64,000 nt of DNA from positions 52,965,349-53,029,348 of the forward strand of contig CP136062.1 of the NCBI GenBank assembly GCA_032622095.1, given 5' to 3'. Source of the stretch: Siphonodentalium dalli (lineage: Eukaryota > Mollusca > Scaphopoda > Gadilida > Siphonodentaliidae). Under the pieces are notes generated by a model that worked only from the letters and a program-made list of their open reading frames with translations, was not told the origin of the DNA and did not search any database. This document shows, in pieces, positions 49,401 to 61,030 of this stretch. The position numbers and the translations under genes were made by a program. How positions within the stretch are numbered: the stretch's first letter is position 1; every line of letters starts with the position of its first letter.

Positions 49401-51894
49401 CATGGGCGTTTTCGCGTGTATTTGAGGAAATATAGCTGAATTGTAAGATAAGGGCCAATATTCACTAACACATTAATTTATAGAGTGGTTAATAAACGAA
49501 TATCAATGGGAAAATATATGGGATGTATTAAATCTCCTGCTACCACCTCAGACGGAAAAAAATCACGCATATGTTGTCGCGCGAGATATGCACGGCATTT
49601 ACTTCTGAGGTTTGGTTGTTTTTGTTTATATTTTTAGAGAAAATCATCAGTTGTAAACATGCATCCAAACAGATGTAATTGTTTCTAGCAGGACCGGTTC
49701 CCATGGGGTGTGCACATTGTCATGGGAATATCATACACAAAACCCGTTGCATGTCGCTCGATCAACTTGAGACGAACATCATGCAGTTATAGTATGGGAT
49801 CTCATTAGTCATTACACGAGGTGTCACAAGAAAGGGGAATTTCAGCGACCACCATATTTATGTAGCCCAGCTATTCTAATTTCAGGATTCGGTTGTAGTG
49901 GGGTCAATATAGGGGGCAACAAAAAAAAATTCTTCACATTTTATGCATTTTTCGGGTTTTTCCTGTGATGTTCACCACTCTAAGCTTCTTATGCTATTTC
50001 CAATTTAACTGTTTTCTTTCTTCGATTTGGGAGACAGTTATGTGAGTTGTATTGAAAATAGTAAAAAGTTGCCAGATCATCGTTTGAGATGTGACCTATT
50101 TTGTTAATCGTGAACGTATATTCCCCCGCCGATTCAGCTAAATGTGTCGGTTTCAACTCCGTTTATCGCAAACTTATCGCATGCTGTCAACATGTGTATG
50201 CACTTTTGTGATCCGTGGTATATCTTATATTGGATGGCAATACCGTTGTGGCCCTACGTCATACGTAGTGAGAATACCGAGCACGAGCAAAAACTTACCC
50301 CTCCCCAAAATGATATTTAGTGACGCCCTTAGTAGGATTTCTTATATCACATCGCATGTGTTGCTTGCTGAAAGCGATCTGAAGACAAATGTTGTATGCC
50401 TAGTGTATTATTATTTTTTCCGGATTGACTTGTTTCCAATACTTACATTTGGAGGGTCGGCTTAAAACAGGGTGAAAATAATTTAAAGAGCGTTTTATTT
50501 ATATCAAAAATGATAGATGGTGCCATTTGGCGTATGATGATCGGTGCGATTTGAAATATAATGACAACTGCTAAGTGTGAAAATCAAACGTTTATTTGAA
50601 AATTTGGATGTGATCAGTGGGTTCTTGTTGGCTACAGTTGCGATACAAATTTAACATTGAACCCAATGGATATTCTCGTATTTCGGATAAATGGCGCCTT
50701 TTGTGAATGCTAATATGTGAATTGAAATTTCTCAAAAATACTATGTATACTCAGGCGCAGTTTGCAAAACATCGGATGTGAACATATTATTCTCACTGAT
50801 TACAGTTGCGATAAAAATTGAACATTGCACCTACGTAAAATATTTCGATATATTACTCGAACTTTTGTTACCTGTTTATGTTCTTATAATTTATATTAAT
50901 TGTATGCATTCTCTAAATATCTCCATGAATGGAGGAAATAAAGAATATATATATATATAATCGATATAGTTATGCTTCTAGATACAATACATGGCAAAAG
51001 TGTGTGTAGAATATTTGTAATGACCCCGATATCATGCAATCTGATGCCCGTTGACTCAAATGAAAAAATATCACAAGCCTATAGTTATTTTGTGACTTTA
51101 TAGTTAATTATTGCAAATCATAAAATCGGTGTAATGATAAATGATACTCCATCATCATCGCCATCACGCATGCATCCAGTTTTTCTGTGTCACCCCTTCT
51201 ATGATGTCGTTCTGCCTTTATATGTTATGCATTCACCTTCATATGGTGATCATTCATCTGTGCGTGGTGCAAATCATTATGACTTTATAAGGTGTCCACC
51301 AGTTGAGCACTGTTCTTTATCTGGTGTGTATTCATCTTTATATATTGTCCATTTACCTTCATATGGTGTGTTTTACCTGTATGCGGTGTCCCTTGACCAC
51401 TAAGATGATGACGACATCTGTTCTCGATATGATATGCATAAGTCACCGTGTGATGAGGAACTACATTTATATGGTTTCCATTCATCTTTATGTATGATTT
51501 TCAAATGTCACATTGTGTGATAATGTATAATATATGGTGTGAAAATATATGGTGTTCATTAACCATTATGATGATATAACACACCGTACGTGTAGGGATA
51601 TATTCAGCAAATAATGTCGTATACATCACATAAAGTCATATGTACATCATGTAAAGAATAGCGGCCACCATAAATGGTTACCATATGCAGATAAAGGTAA
51701 ATGTATACAATACAATATACATTCACGACACATAGAATGTACGTGAACCAATGGACAACGACATCGTTATAGCGAAATCAATCGACGAGTCGCGGGCCAA
51801 TTCAGCGTAACAGTATACACATATGCATATAAATGCTCTGTCCTCTACATGTGCCCGACTAATGTGTTGAATGTCTGCCACAAGCGTTCTGATG
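49401..51894 (+). repeat. 2.45-kb tandem duplication, copy A
   Basis: Copy A begins CATGGGCGTTTTCGCG at 49401 and ends GCGTTCTGATG at 51894. Copy B starts with the same sequence at 51910. The offset is 2509 bp in the left part and 2447 bp in the right part, because copy A has 90 bp at 50866-50955 where copy B has 28 bp. By eye I count about 4 differences over the left 1,465 bp but about 20 over the right 939 bp. The longest shared frame (107 codons at 50142 and 52651) resembles nothing I know and probably is not a gene. The 51.1-51.6 kb part contains a degenerate repeat built on ATATGGTGT and CATTCATCTTTA. Confidence 0.93.
50866..50955 (+). mobile_element. 90-bp retroelement-like tail specific to copy A
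   Basis: Where copy B has 28 bp (53375-53402), copy A has 90 bp ending CATGAATGGAGGAAATAAAG then an (AT)n run. A near-terminal AATAAA followed by a short microsatellite is typical of 3' ends of non-LTR retrotransposons, and the short length fits a severely 5'-truncated insertion that removed 28 bp of target. The reverse (deletion and filler in copy B) is possible but would not explain the AATAAA plus (AT)n end as well. Confidence 0.55.
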
Positions 51895-51909
51895 CGTTCT
51901 GATGGAACG

Positions 51910-54341
51910 CATGGGCGTTTTCGCGTGTATTTGAGGAAATATAGCTGAATTGTAAGATAAGGGCCAATATTCACTAACACATTAATTTATAGAGTGGTTA
52001 ATAAACGAATATCAATGGGAAAATATATGGGATGTATTAAATCTCCTGCTACCACCTCAGACGGAAAAAAATCACGCATATGTTGTCGCGCGAGATATGC
52101 ACGGCATTTACTTCTGAGGTTTGGTTGTTTTTGTTTATATTTTTAGAGAAAATCATCAGTTGTAAACATGCATCCAAACAGATGTAATTGTTTCTAGCAG
52201 GACCGGTTCCCATGGGGTGTGCACATTGTCATGGGAATATCATACACAAAACCCGTTGCATGTCGCTCGATCAACTTGAGACGAACATCATGCAGTTATA
52301 GTATGGGATCTCATTAGTCATTACACGAGGTGTCACAAGAAAGGGGAATTTCAGCGACCACCATATTTATGTAGCCCAGCTATTCTAATTTCAGGATTCG
52401 GTTGTAGTGGGGTCAATATAGGGGGCAACAAAAAAAAAATCTTCACATTTTATGCATTTTTCGGGTTTTTCCTGTGATGTTCACCACTCTAAGCTTCTTA
52501 TGCTATTTCCAATTTAACTGTTTTCTTTCTTCGATTTGGGAGACAGTTATGTGAGTTGTATTGAAAATAGTAAAAAGTTGCCAGATCATCGTTTGAGGTG
52601 TGACCTATTTTGTTAATCGTGAACGTATATTCCCCCGCCGATTCAGCTAAATGTGTCGGTTTCAACTCCGTTTATCGCAAACTTATCGCATGCTGTCAAC
52701 ATGTGTATGCACTTTTGTGATCCGTGGTATATCTTATATTGGATGGCAATACCGTTGTGGCCCTACGTCATACGTAGTGAGAATACCGAGCACGAGCAAA
52801 AACTTACCCCTCCCCAAAATGATATTTAGTGACGCCCTTAGTAGGATTTCTTATATCACATCGCATGTGTTGCTTGCTGAAAGCGATCTGAAGACAAATG
52901 TTGTATGCCTAGTGTATTATTATTTTTTCCGGATTGACTTGTTTCCAATACTTACATTTGGAGGGTCGGCTTAAAACAGGGTGAAAATAATTTAAAGAGC
53001 GTTTTATTTATATCAAAAATGATAGATGGTGCCATTTGGCGTATGATGATCGGTGCGATTTGAAATATAATGACAACTGCTAAGTGTGAAAATCAAACGT
53101 TTATTTGAAAATTTGGATGTGATCAGTGGGTTCTTGTTGGCTACAGTTGCGATAAAAATTTAACATTGAACCCAATGGATATTCTCGTATTTCGGATAAA
53201 TGGCGCCTTTTGTGAATGCTAATATGTGAATTGAAATTTCTCAAAAATACTATGTATACTCAGGCGCAGTTTGCAAAACATCGGATGTGGACATATTATT
53301 CTCACTGATTACAGTTGCGATAAAAATTGAACATTGCACCTACGTAAAATATTTCGATATATTACTCGAACTTTGATAGTAATAGCACTAAATGGTAATC
53401 ACTATAATCGATATAGTTATGCTTCTAGATACAATACATGGCAAAAGTATGTGTAGAATATTTGTAATGACCCCGATATCATGCAATCTGATGCCCGTTG
53501 ACTCAAATGAAAAAATATCACAAGCCTATAGTTATTTTGTGACTTTATAGTTAATTATTGCAAATAATAAAATCGTTGTAATGATAAATGATACCCCATC
53601 ATCATCGCCATCACGCATGCATCCAGTTTTTCCGCGTCATCCCTTCTATGATGTCGTTCTGCCTTTATATGTTGTGTATTCACCTTCATATGGTGACCAT
53701 TCATCTGTGCGTGGTGCAAATCATTATGACTTTATAAGGTGTCCACCAGTTGAGCACTGTACTTTACCTGGTTTGTATTCATCTTTATATATTGTCCATT
53801 TACCTTCATATGGTGTGTTTTACCTGTATGCGGTGTCCGTTGACAACTAAGATGATGACGAAATCTGTTCTCGATATGATATGCATAAGTCAACGTGTGA
53901 TGAGGAACTACATTTATATGGTTTCCATTCATCTTTATGTATGATTTTCAAATGTCACATTGTGTGATAATGTATAATATATGGTGTGAAAATATATGGT
54001 GTTCATTAACCATTATGATGATATAACACACCGTACGTGTAGGGATATATTCAGCAAATAATGTCGTATACATCACATAAAGTCATATGTACATCATGTA
54101 AAGAATAGCGGCCACCATAAATGGTTACCATATGCAGATAAAGGTAAATGTATACAATACAATATACATTCACGACACATAGAATGTACGTGAACCAATG
54201 GCCAACGACATCGTTATAGCGAAATCAATCGACGAGTCGCGGGCCAATTCAGCGTAACAGTATACACATATGCATATAAATGTTCTGTCCTCTACATGTG
54301 TCCGACTAATGTGTTGAATGTCTGCCACAAGCGTTCTGATG
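51910..54341 (+). repeat. 2.45-kb tandem duplication, copy B
   Basis: Second copy of 49401-51894. A 15-bp junction, which repeats part of GCGTTCTGATG, separates the copies. Copy B ends at GCGTTCTGATGA, and from the next base an open reverse-transcriptase frame begins, so the right duplication edge and the left edge of the following element coincide within a few bases. Confidence 0.93.
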
Positions 54342-54342
54342 A

Positions 54343-56337
54343 TTTAGCAAAGAAACGAATGAACTGGCTGTGGTTTTTAACAATTATTTCGCTTCGATAT
54401 CATCTCTTCCCAATGAAAACATAATTGACTTACCACCCTTTGCTTATAAAACAGAATCCAGACTCGATTCATTTCTTGTTACACGTGAAGAAATATACAA
54501 ATCACTGAAAAGCGTAGAATCAGCGAAAGCTAGTGGGCCCGATGAAATGAGCACACGCATATTGAAACACTGTGCATCCTCGCTGGCTGCCCCACTGGAA
54601 TTTGTTTTCAATAAACTAATTGAAAAATCACTCTTCCCATCTGAATGGAAAATTGCAAATGTCTGTCCCATTTATAAGAAAGATGACCCTAGTGAACCCT
54701 CAAATTATCGCCCAGTTTCTTTACTTTGTTGCTTGTCAAAATTTTTCGAAAAGTGTATCTACTTTCACTTGAATACATACTTCAGGACAAACAACCTCCT
54801 AACAAATCTTCAGTCAGGATTCACCCCTAATGACAGCACAGTCTTTCAGTTAACAGACGTCTATCATTATATAATATCTTCACTTGATAGCGGTAAAGAA
54901 ATTAGATGCCTGTTCTGCGACGTTAGCAAGGCTTTTGATAAGGTATGGCACCGCGGTCTTATGTTTAAACTCAAAAGTATGGGAATTATCGGCGCGACAT
55001 ACAATCTTCTGGAAAATTACTTAGATAATAGACAGCAGCGAGTATTTGTTTCAAATTCCAATTCAAGCTTGAAGTGTGTCTCAGCTGGTGTGCCCCATGG
55101 GTCAATACTTGGCCCTCTTCTATTTTTAGTCTGCATTAACGACATTGTAGAAAATGTGACGAGTAATATAAGGCTTTTTGCTGACGATACGTCTCTATAT
55201 CTTTCGATCGAAGACCTCATATTGGCCGCAGAAGTTATTAACAACGACATCAGGTTGATATTCGAGTGGTCGCAAAAATGGCAAGTTAAATTCAATCCCA
55301 TCAAAACAGAGTCACTTCTGATATCATGGAAGACCAACGCTATCGACCACCCACCACTTCAGATGTCTGGGCAGAATATTGAAGAAATTGAAACACATAC
55401 GCACCTAGGTCTAACTTTTAATTGGGATGGTACCTGTCATGATCATATAACTGATATTGAAAATCGAGCTGCAAGTCGACCTTATATACTGAGGAAGTAT
55501 AAATTAAATTCATCATGGACAGGAGAACCCTCGAACGTATATATACTTATCTTACATCCGCCCAGTAATGGAATATGCTTCCTCAGTATGGGGTAATTGT
55601 ACAGATGAGGATTCAGGCCATCTCGAAGACATCCAACACGAAGCCGCGCGATTGGTCACAGGGGCAACTAGAAGCTGTAGTAAGGAATCTTTATTACGGG
55701 AAACCGGCTGGGACTCACTTTCGAGCAGAAGAGAAAAAGCAAAACTTATTCAATTTTTCAAAATGATTGAGCGAGACACGCCTCCTTACTTATATACGCT
55801 TGTCCCTCCGGTATCTGGAAGCCAAACCAATTACGATTTCAGACAAAAAGGCATCAGGTGCCCCCGTTTATTGCGACAAGATATGAAAATTCATTCCTGC
55901 CAGCCACCGTAAAACTATGGAATAGCCTTCCACCAGAAGCGAAAAGTTGTGACACAGTATCAGAATTCAAGAGATATATCTCCAACAATCACAATAGCAT
56001 ACTATCATATTGTTATACAACGTTTACAAGACCAAGTCAAATCTACCACAGTGACTGTCATCTGAGAACCTATACTGCAGTAACGTGAAATATGATCTGT
56101 TTGGTAACCACCTAAATAATAATCCATTCTGCGATTGTGGGGAAATAGAGACCGCCGAATATTTTTTACTTCACTGTCCAATTTACAAAAGAGAGAGATA
56201 ACTGTTTTGTGGGTCCTATTATGACATTAAATGTGAACACTTTACTTAATGGGTCGGTTAATTCAACGTACAGTGAAAATACAGTCATTTTCATGTCACT
56301 CCAAAAGTTCATAGATAGAACCAAACGATTTAACTGA
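54343..56337 (+). mobile_element. 5'-truncated jockey/CR1-like non-LTR retrotransposon, broken
   Basis: The element encodes a reverse transcriptase that copies its own RNA into chromosomal DNA. The first frame is open from 54343 (FSKETNEL, VVFNNYF) to 55596, with no true start. Counting from the GTG at 54370, it shows YRPVSLL (113-119), LQSGFTPNDST, CDVSKAFDKVW (183-193), GVPHGSILGPLLF (240-252, H where Q is usual) and the catalytic FADDTSLY (270-277). After frame changes near 55515 and 55567 comes MEYASSVWGN; after another near 55857, LWNSLPPEAK; after one near 56083, the Cys-His knuckle FCDCGEIETAEYFLLHCPIY; and finally LLNGSVNSTYSENT, ending at TGA 56335-56337. The endonuclease domain and 5' half are missing. 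It keeps the ADD box but is disabled by at least five frame changes. Confidence 0.9.
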
Positions 56338-56426
56338 GTTCCATCACTAACATATATACATATCTCATCCAAAGAGTAGTGAAAATAAATACGAGCGCTC
56401 GCACAGTTAAATTATGTAATCCGGGC

Positions 56427-56436
56427 GGGGGGGGGG
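56427..56436 (+). repeat. Homopolymer G run (10 G)
   Basis: Ten G in a row, preceded by CCGGGC, lie between the 3' end of the plus-strand element and the 3' end of the minus-strand element. Simple-sequence DNA that may mark one element's terminus. Confidence 0.7.
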
Positions 56437-56451
56437 TCGGATCTGCGGCGA

Positions 56452-58575
56452 TCAGCCGCGGTATGCTCGCGGGTGTCTGTGGAACGGACAATTCATCACT
56501 CGAGACCAAAATATATCATGAAGCAAATTTATATCGCGGAAATGGCCACGAATAAGCCTAGGCTTACTGCCAGATCCCTTTATCTCAAATGTATGTTTGT
56601 GTATGTTATATATGTATTTATTTGCCTTTTTGAGAAATAAAATATTGTTTACACTAACATAGGCCAGAGAATCTGGAGACGGACAACCAAAGAACATGGC
56701 AAGTAATTGTGATTCGGTTAGACTATCAATATGAATGAAACAGTTCACACCAAAGTGATTTATGGTGTGGTACCAGATATCGTTACGAATATTGACAACG
56801 AAGTGTCATTGCAGTATAAAAAAAACATGGTTAATCAACAACGGAAATCTGGTACCACATAATTTGCAGATATCTGGTTCATCGTATGATGTCCTAGCAA
56901 GTAATTTTGCACATAGCATTAATGTTTCCTTGTCTTTTGGGAAGGTTCGACAAGCGGACCATATATGTGACATAGTCAGGGTACAATGTGCTTTAGAGAA
57001 ACATGCAAGCCTAACATCAGTCAACACTCTGAGTCTCCACTGCGACATCTCACTTGCGTCAACGGAAGACTTAGATATGTGTTTCCATGTGCATTTTGAT
57101 GGAACAATACCATTTTTCAAATATTCTGTTAAATTAGACTCCAAGCCATATTTAATGAGAATTTTCGATATATCTGAGATAAAAGTGTTCCCTGCAGTGG
57201 GCCTTCGCAGTGTTGACTCGTGCAGACGAAATATAAAAACATGCTTGCTTGTTTTCTGAATATTAAGTCGGCACATAGAACCAACAAAGCTTAATTTGCG
57301 TTTTTCTATTTGTGATTCCAGTGACTTGCTGCAGATTAAACCTAAAGCAATATTAGTCCTTGTTCGTTGTGGCAGACCTTGCATATTTTTGACACAAAAT
57401 CTATTAATTCGCTCAAGTTTTAAGCGATGGGGCGGAGCAATCAATATGACCGATGCGTAATCCAAAGTTAGACATTTCAAGTGAACAAATGAGATCATCA
57501 ATATACAACATATGGTACAGAGGTGACAATATTCCCCCTTGAACGGTTTCTTTGTGAATTTGGATCCATTTTGATAAGATTCCATCGTACCGTGCAGTGC
57601 ATCGAATGCCAGAGAGAAGCCTATTGAATAATCGCCACATTTTGCCGTGAAACCCCCTCAATGCTAGTTTGTACAGAAGGCCATCGATCCAGACCGAATC
57701 GAAGGCCTTATGTACATCAAGGAAGCATGCAAAAAGCTTGCTATGTTTTTCGGCAGTGTAGCAGATACACTCTTGTAAGAGATATGATACCATATTGCAA
57801 CTGACCCCTCTCTGGAATCCATGCTGCAACGAATGAACTCTAATCATGTTTGGAGAATGTATGTACCACTTTCTCAAACAGTTTGTATATAACTGGAAGA
57901 ATCGTAAGTGCAGCTATTGAACTGGTCTCTAGGCTTAAGGCCTTCTTTGTAAAGGGGTGCAATGATCCCACGTTTGGCCGCTATAGGAATATGTTCTAGC
58001 TCAAATATTGCAGAGAATAATGTGGATAAGCACTGGATTAAATGCTGACCACCGTATATTTTATGTTCATAATTAATGTAATCATAACCATGGGCCTTGT
58101 TCATACTCAAATGGGACAATGCACCCGATATTTCTACAGTGAATATACTCACCCCTTCTATCGAATGGAATGCAGCGGTATCCGGCATCACTGATGAAGC
58201 TCGGGAAACATATCGAGTTGACACCACAAGGAGAGCTGGCACATGGGTGTGAGGGTTCCTGGAAGAAGGTATGAGACGAGCAATGGACAATGGATTGTTC
58301 CTCTCATAAAAAGATGGACTGGCTCGAGGGGTAGCGTGTCTCATCCCAGATTTGTTCACCATTTCAGTGTAGTTGGAAACTCAATGCCTGACAATGTTTT
58401 TGTTGGAAATTTTCCACCACATATAGGTTGAAAATGTTATCATTGTTTGATTTTCCGATAAGTAATTAGATGGGAGATATGTTTTGTAGGATAACAGTAA
58501 CATATGGTGTTCGTCTGCAATTGCCATCAGTTGAACATAATGCAAACTTATAAGTGTCATGTTAAAAATTGCCAA
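56452..58575 (-). mobile_element. Minus-strand non-LTR retrotransposon relic, internally deleted
   Basis: Minus-strand frames give, in order: an upstream linker (YMWWKISNKN, near 58430); a fingers segment with LSMNKAHGYDYIN and GIIAPLYKEGLKPRDQFNS (58100-57920); ILPVIYKLFEK in a second frame; then SLQHGFQRGVS, FLDVHKAFDSVW and VQGGILSPL with IDDL in a third frame (57877-57413). A fourth frame (57585-56806) starts near the expected catalytic box but reads LDYASVILIAPP instead of YADD, and runs directly into LERINRFCVKNMQGLP, so about a hundred or more residues of palm and thumb appear deleted. The tail includes CKLCGTRFPLLINHVFF, a Cys/His knuckle. A last frame segment (LLAMFFGCPSPDSL) ends at 56452. 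It belongs to a different family from the plus-strand element it faces, and is certainly inactive. Confidence 0.85.
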
Positions 58576-58739
58576 CAGTTGTAAAGCTTGTATTACCAGT
58601 CGGAGACTCCCGACCCAACGGTGTGCAAATGGAATTTCGCAAACCTGTTAGTTTGATCTTGTTTATTCTTTAATAAGTCGCCGCCCCCTCTCATGAAGCT
58701 ATGAGTGGAATATTTCTTTGGGTTTCTCCCCGTCTTCTC

Positions 58740-58855
58740 AATCCCATTCATTTGTTTGATAGTCCGAGGGTTCACTAGTCCGGGGGTTAATTGGTGCAAT
58801 GATTCGATTATCCGAGCCCTGTTCATTGGTCCGACTCCGAGGGTAACCAACTACC
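58740..58855 (+). repeat. Degenerate tandem repeat built on AGTCCGAGGGTTCACT
   Basis: About five imperfect units resembling ATAGTCCGAGGGTTCACT follow each other: AGTCCGAGGGTTCACTAG, TCCGGGGGTTAATTGG, TATCCGAGCCCTGTTCATTG, GTCCGACTCCGAGGGT. Simple diverged minisatellite, non-coding. Confidence 0.6.
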
Positions 58856-58859
58856 CTTT

Positions 58860-59244
58860 ACAGTAATATCCCATCATGGACATTTGCGTCAACAGAAAAT
58901 ATATGAAGATTATGGATGAAAGCAATGTGCAAAGAGAGCCATGGGTTGGATCTTCATTCAACACCATGATCTGGCACGTATGTATGCCCTTTATGAAAAC
59001 TAGGCCGATACCAGACTAACTAGACAAAAACTCGGTTTATGTTTCTGAAAAATGAATATTTTTGATAAACGATATTTCGATTCAGTAAAATAATATGTTT
59101 GTGGTTGGTTATTACAGACCGACGACGCCGACAACGCGTTGCGTCAACTTTAGATAAAACATCCTTCACTAGTTCATAATCAAATGAGTGAAGTCAATCT
59201 CGATATAAATCTCAATACACTACAAGCTGGTAATGCATACATAC
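58860..59244. other. Non-coding DNA downstream of the candidate exon
   Basis: AT-rich, with no recognised feature. If the exon at 59245-59550 is real, this is its intron start. Confidence 0.4.
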
Positions 59245-59550
59245 CAGTGCGGCCTGAGCGGCGTATGCCCATCCACTGTCGGTAGGGATTTCTCGGCTTC
59301 CATTTCCCAGGAAATGGCAGATCTTTGTGGTCGTATTGTATGCAACCTTTTGACATCCAAGGGTGTAAGCACACGCCCTCTGACACCGCATCATGTTCAG
59401 ACTCTTCATTGTATGTATGATGGTCAGTGAAGGATCTGGCACTGCGTTCACGTCGGTTAGCTGGCATCGGTCGGCGATCGCATATATGCAGAATGAAGTG
59501 ACTGCAGCACATATCACACCGACAAGCCACGTGACTTCGCTCCGAGTCAT
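59245..59550 (-). CDS. Candidate first coding exon of a secreted PAN/apple-like protein (partial)
   Basis: From the ATG at 59550 the minus strand encodes a short N-terminus (MTRSEVT), a hydrophobic stretch WLVGVICAAVTSFCIYAIA that reads as a signal peptide with possible cleavage after AIA, then a Cys-containing segment: DRCQLTDV, MMRCQRACAYTLGCQKVAYN and KICHFLGN. The C-x3-C-x5-C-x10-C spacing resembles the start of a PAN/apple module, used in extracellular adhesion and recognition proteins. The coding stretch reaches a consensus donor, CTG/GTATGT, with GT at 59244-59243; the frame stops 30 bp further on. The open frame also extends upstream to 59790, but that part has no signal. I chose 59550 because it places the hydrophobic segment at the N-terminus. 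No downstream exon is identified in the window with confidence, so it may also be a gene relic. Confidence 0.5.
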
Positions 59551-60900
59551 GCCCCAACTTCGTACTGTATATTTATCCCGCAGTGATACTGTGATATATG
59601 GCACGTAACCACGGCCCTGTTCCACAACTGTGAGGGAAATAGACGAGAATTGATAGATGAATCTAAATTGTCCAATGGACCAGAGATGTGTCATATATAC
59701 ATTATTAGAAGACACGATTACATTTTGGGCACTACGTCGCCATGTTATGTGAGCTTCGATGTGACCGTAGACACGAGACCCTACCGCCATAACTGGTAGG
59801 GTTCCATTTCATCGGTTTGTACCAACACGCTATTTCTGATGTACAGACACTCAGTCACTGTCATTGGTTGGCCGAATAGAGTGGGGTATCATTGCGGAAG
59901 GTGCATGAGCCTACCGCGGTAGATCGTCCGATGTTAACACCTCTGCCACGTGGACTAGATTTTCACCGTACCTCCGACAAATATCATTCGATGATGTTAA
60001 ATACTTACGATGGAATCAGTTGAGATGTCAGTTTCGCATGGACGAAAACGGTCTTTAATATCGTAAAGTTACTTAATTGTGTGCGAACTATATAAAATTC
60101 GCCACACGTTACGAATAAACCACGTTCGATGATGTTTTACGACTAGATAGCTCACATTCACTCTTTGGCAGTGCGAACCTGGACAACAAGCCATCATCCG
60201 AATAGTTCGTGCTACATTGAGTCACCACCACGTGGTCATACATGTTGCTCTTACCCGTACACGTTTCATTTAAAAGATACAAATCGGCAAGCAATATATT
60301 GGGAATCGTATTGTTTTGGGAGGGACTAAAATTTACTTGTATTATTGTGTATATGCAACATATGTGCCCTTTCTTACTGTCAGAACACACACTAAAACGT
60401 GTCGTTATTCCACCTATACCAATATACCCCTATACTACAGGGACCTACGTACCATACCAGTATTCATATAAGTAAAACACAAACTCGGATACCACACTGT
60501 TACCTCCAACAGTGACTACAACACAATGAAGTTAGTTCCCCATGCAGATACACTGTATGGTCATGGAGTATATAAGTAGCTACAATTCCCCCGCGAATTT
60601 AAAACTGAGCGAAAAATAGTACGACTCCTGAGTTGATAGCACACTATAGGAAAACAAGTTGGCTGTATGTCGTTGAGTTGGAAAGTCGGGCCAAATATAA
60701 ACTTTGGCCTGGTGTAGGCCTGTCTTTGTACACATATCAAATACTTACTATTCATATGTACATATCGACAAATCTTCGAAACATTGTCAATGTTGAAATT
60801 TACTTGTTGCAGACCGAAGGTTCTCGAAAGCACGCCCCTTATTCACAACCCTGTGGTGACACCACTGTGACCAAAGAGCCCGGGAAATAGTTATTGTTTG
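59551..60900. other. Intergenic or 5'-flanking DNA, one possible short exon
   Basis: Mostly without features. A 93-codon minus frame (60390-60109) contains a 71-bp segment (60325-60255) bounded by a TTTTAG acceptor and a GGTAAGAG donor; this is noted as a finding only. A TATATAAAA sequence on the plus strand near 60089 has no gene after it. Confidence 0.4.
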
Positions 60901-60914
60901 AACATATTTATGGT

Positions 60915-61030
60915 GACCGACATATACATGGAATATTTTACAACACAGAATATAAGGATGATGTTGTGTGTGCACAGGGGATCGGAGCACAAGTTACCAA
61001 ATTTAGTGAAGCTCCTCTCCCCTGGCGTTC
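60915..61030 (-). mobile_element. Solo 3' tail of a non-LTR retrotransposon
   Basis: On the minus strand the sequence GGGGAGAGGAGCTTCACT, then AACTTGTGCTCCGATCCCC, then an AT-rich end matches in layout the tail near 63170-63070 (GGGAGAGGGGCTTCATAA, AACTTGTGACCCAATCCC, AATAAAATATG). This GAGAGG.GC...AACTTGTG...ATCCC block is, as far as I recall, typical of 3' untranslated ends of CR1/jockey-like elements in molluscs. No coding part is attached. Confidence 0.6.

Noticed and set aside
50142-50465. 107-codon frame, identical in both 2.45-kb copies (also 52651-52974)
   Set aside because: Its identity merely reflects the near-identical left part of the duplication. The protein has no recognisable domain and no gene context.
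51134-51403. 89-codon frame (also at 53581)
   Set aside because: It lies in the degenerate ATATGGTGT repeat, which yields a repetitive peptide; not a gene.
60086-60100. TATATAAAA promoter-like box on the plus strand
   Set aside because: No plausible plus-strand gene follows. Such a box is expected by chance in AT-rich DNA.
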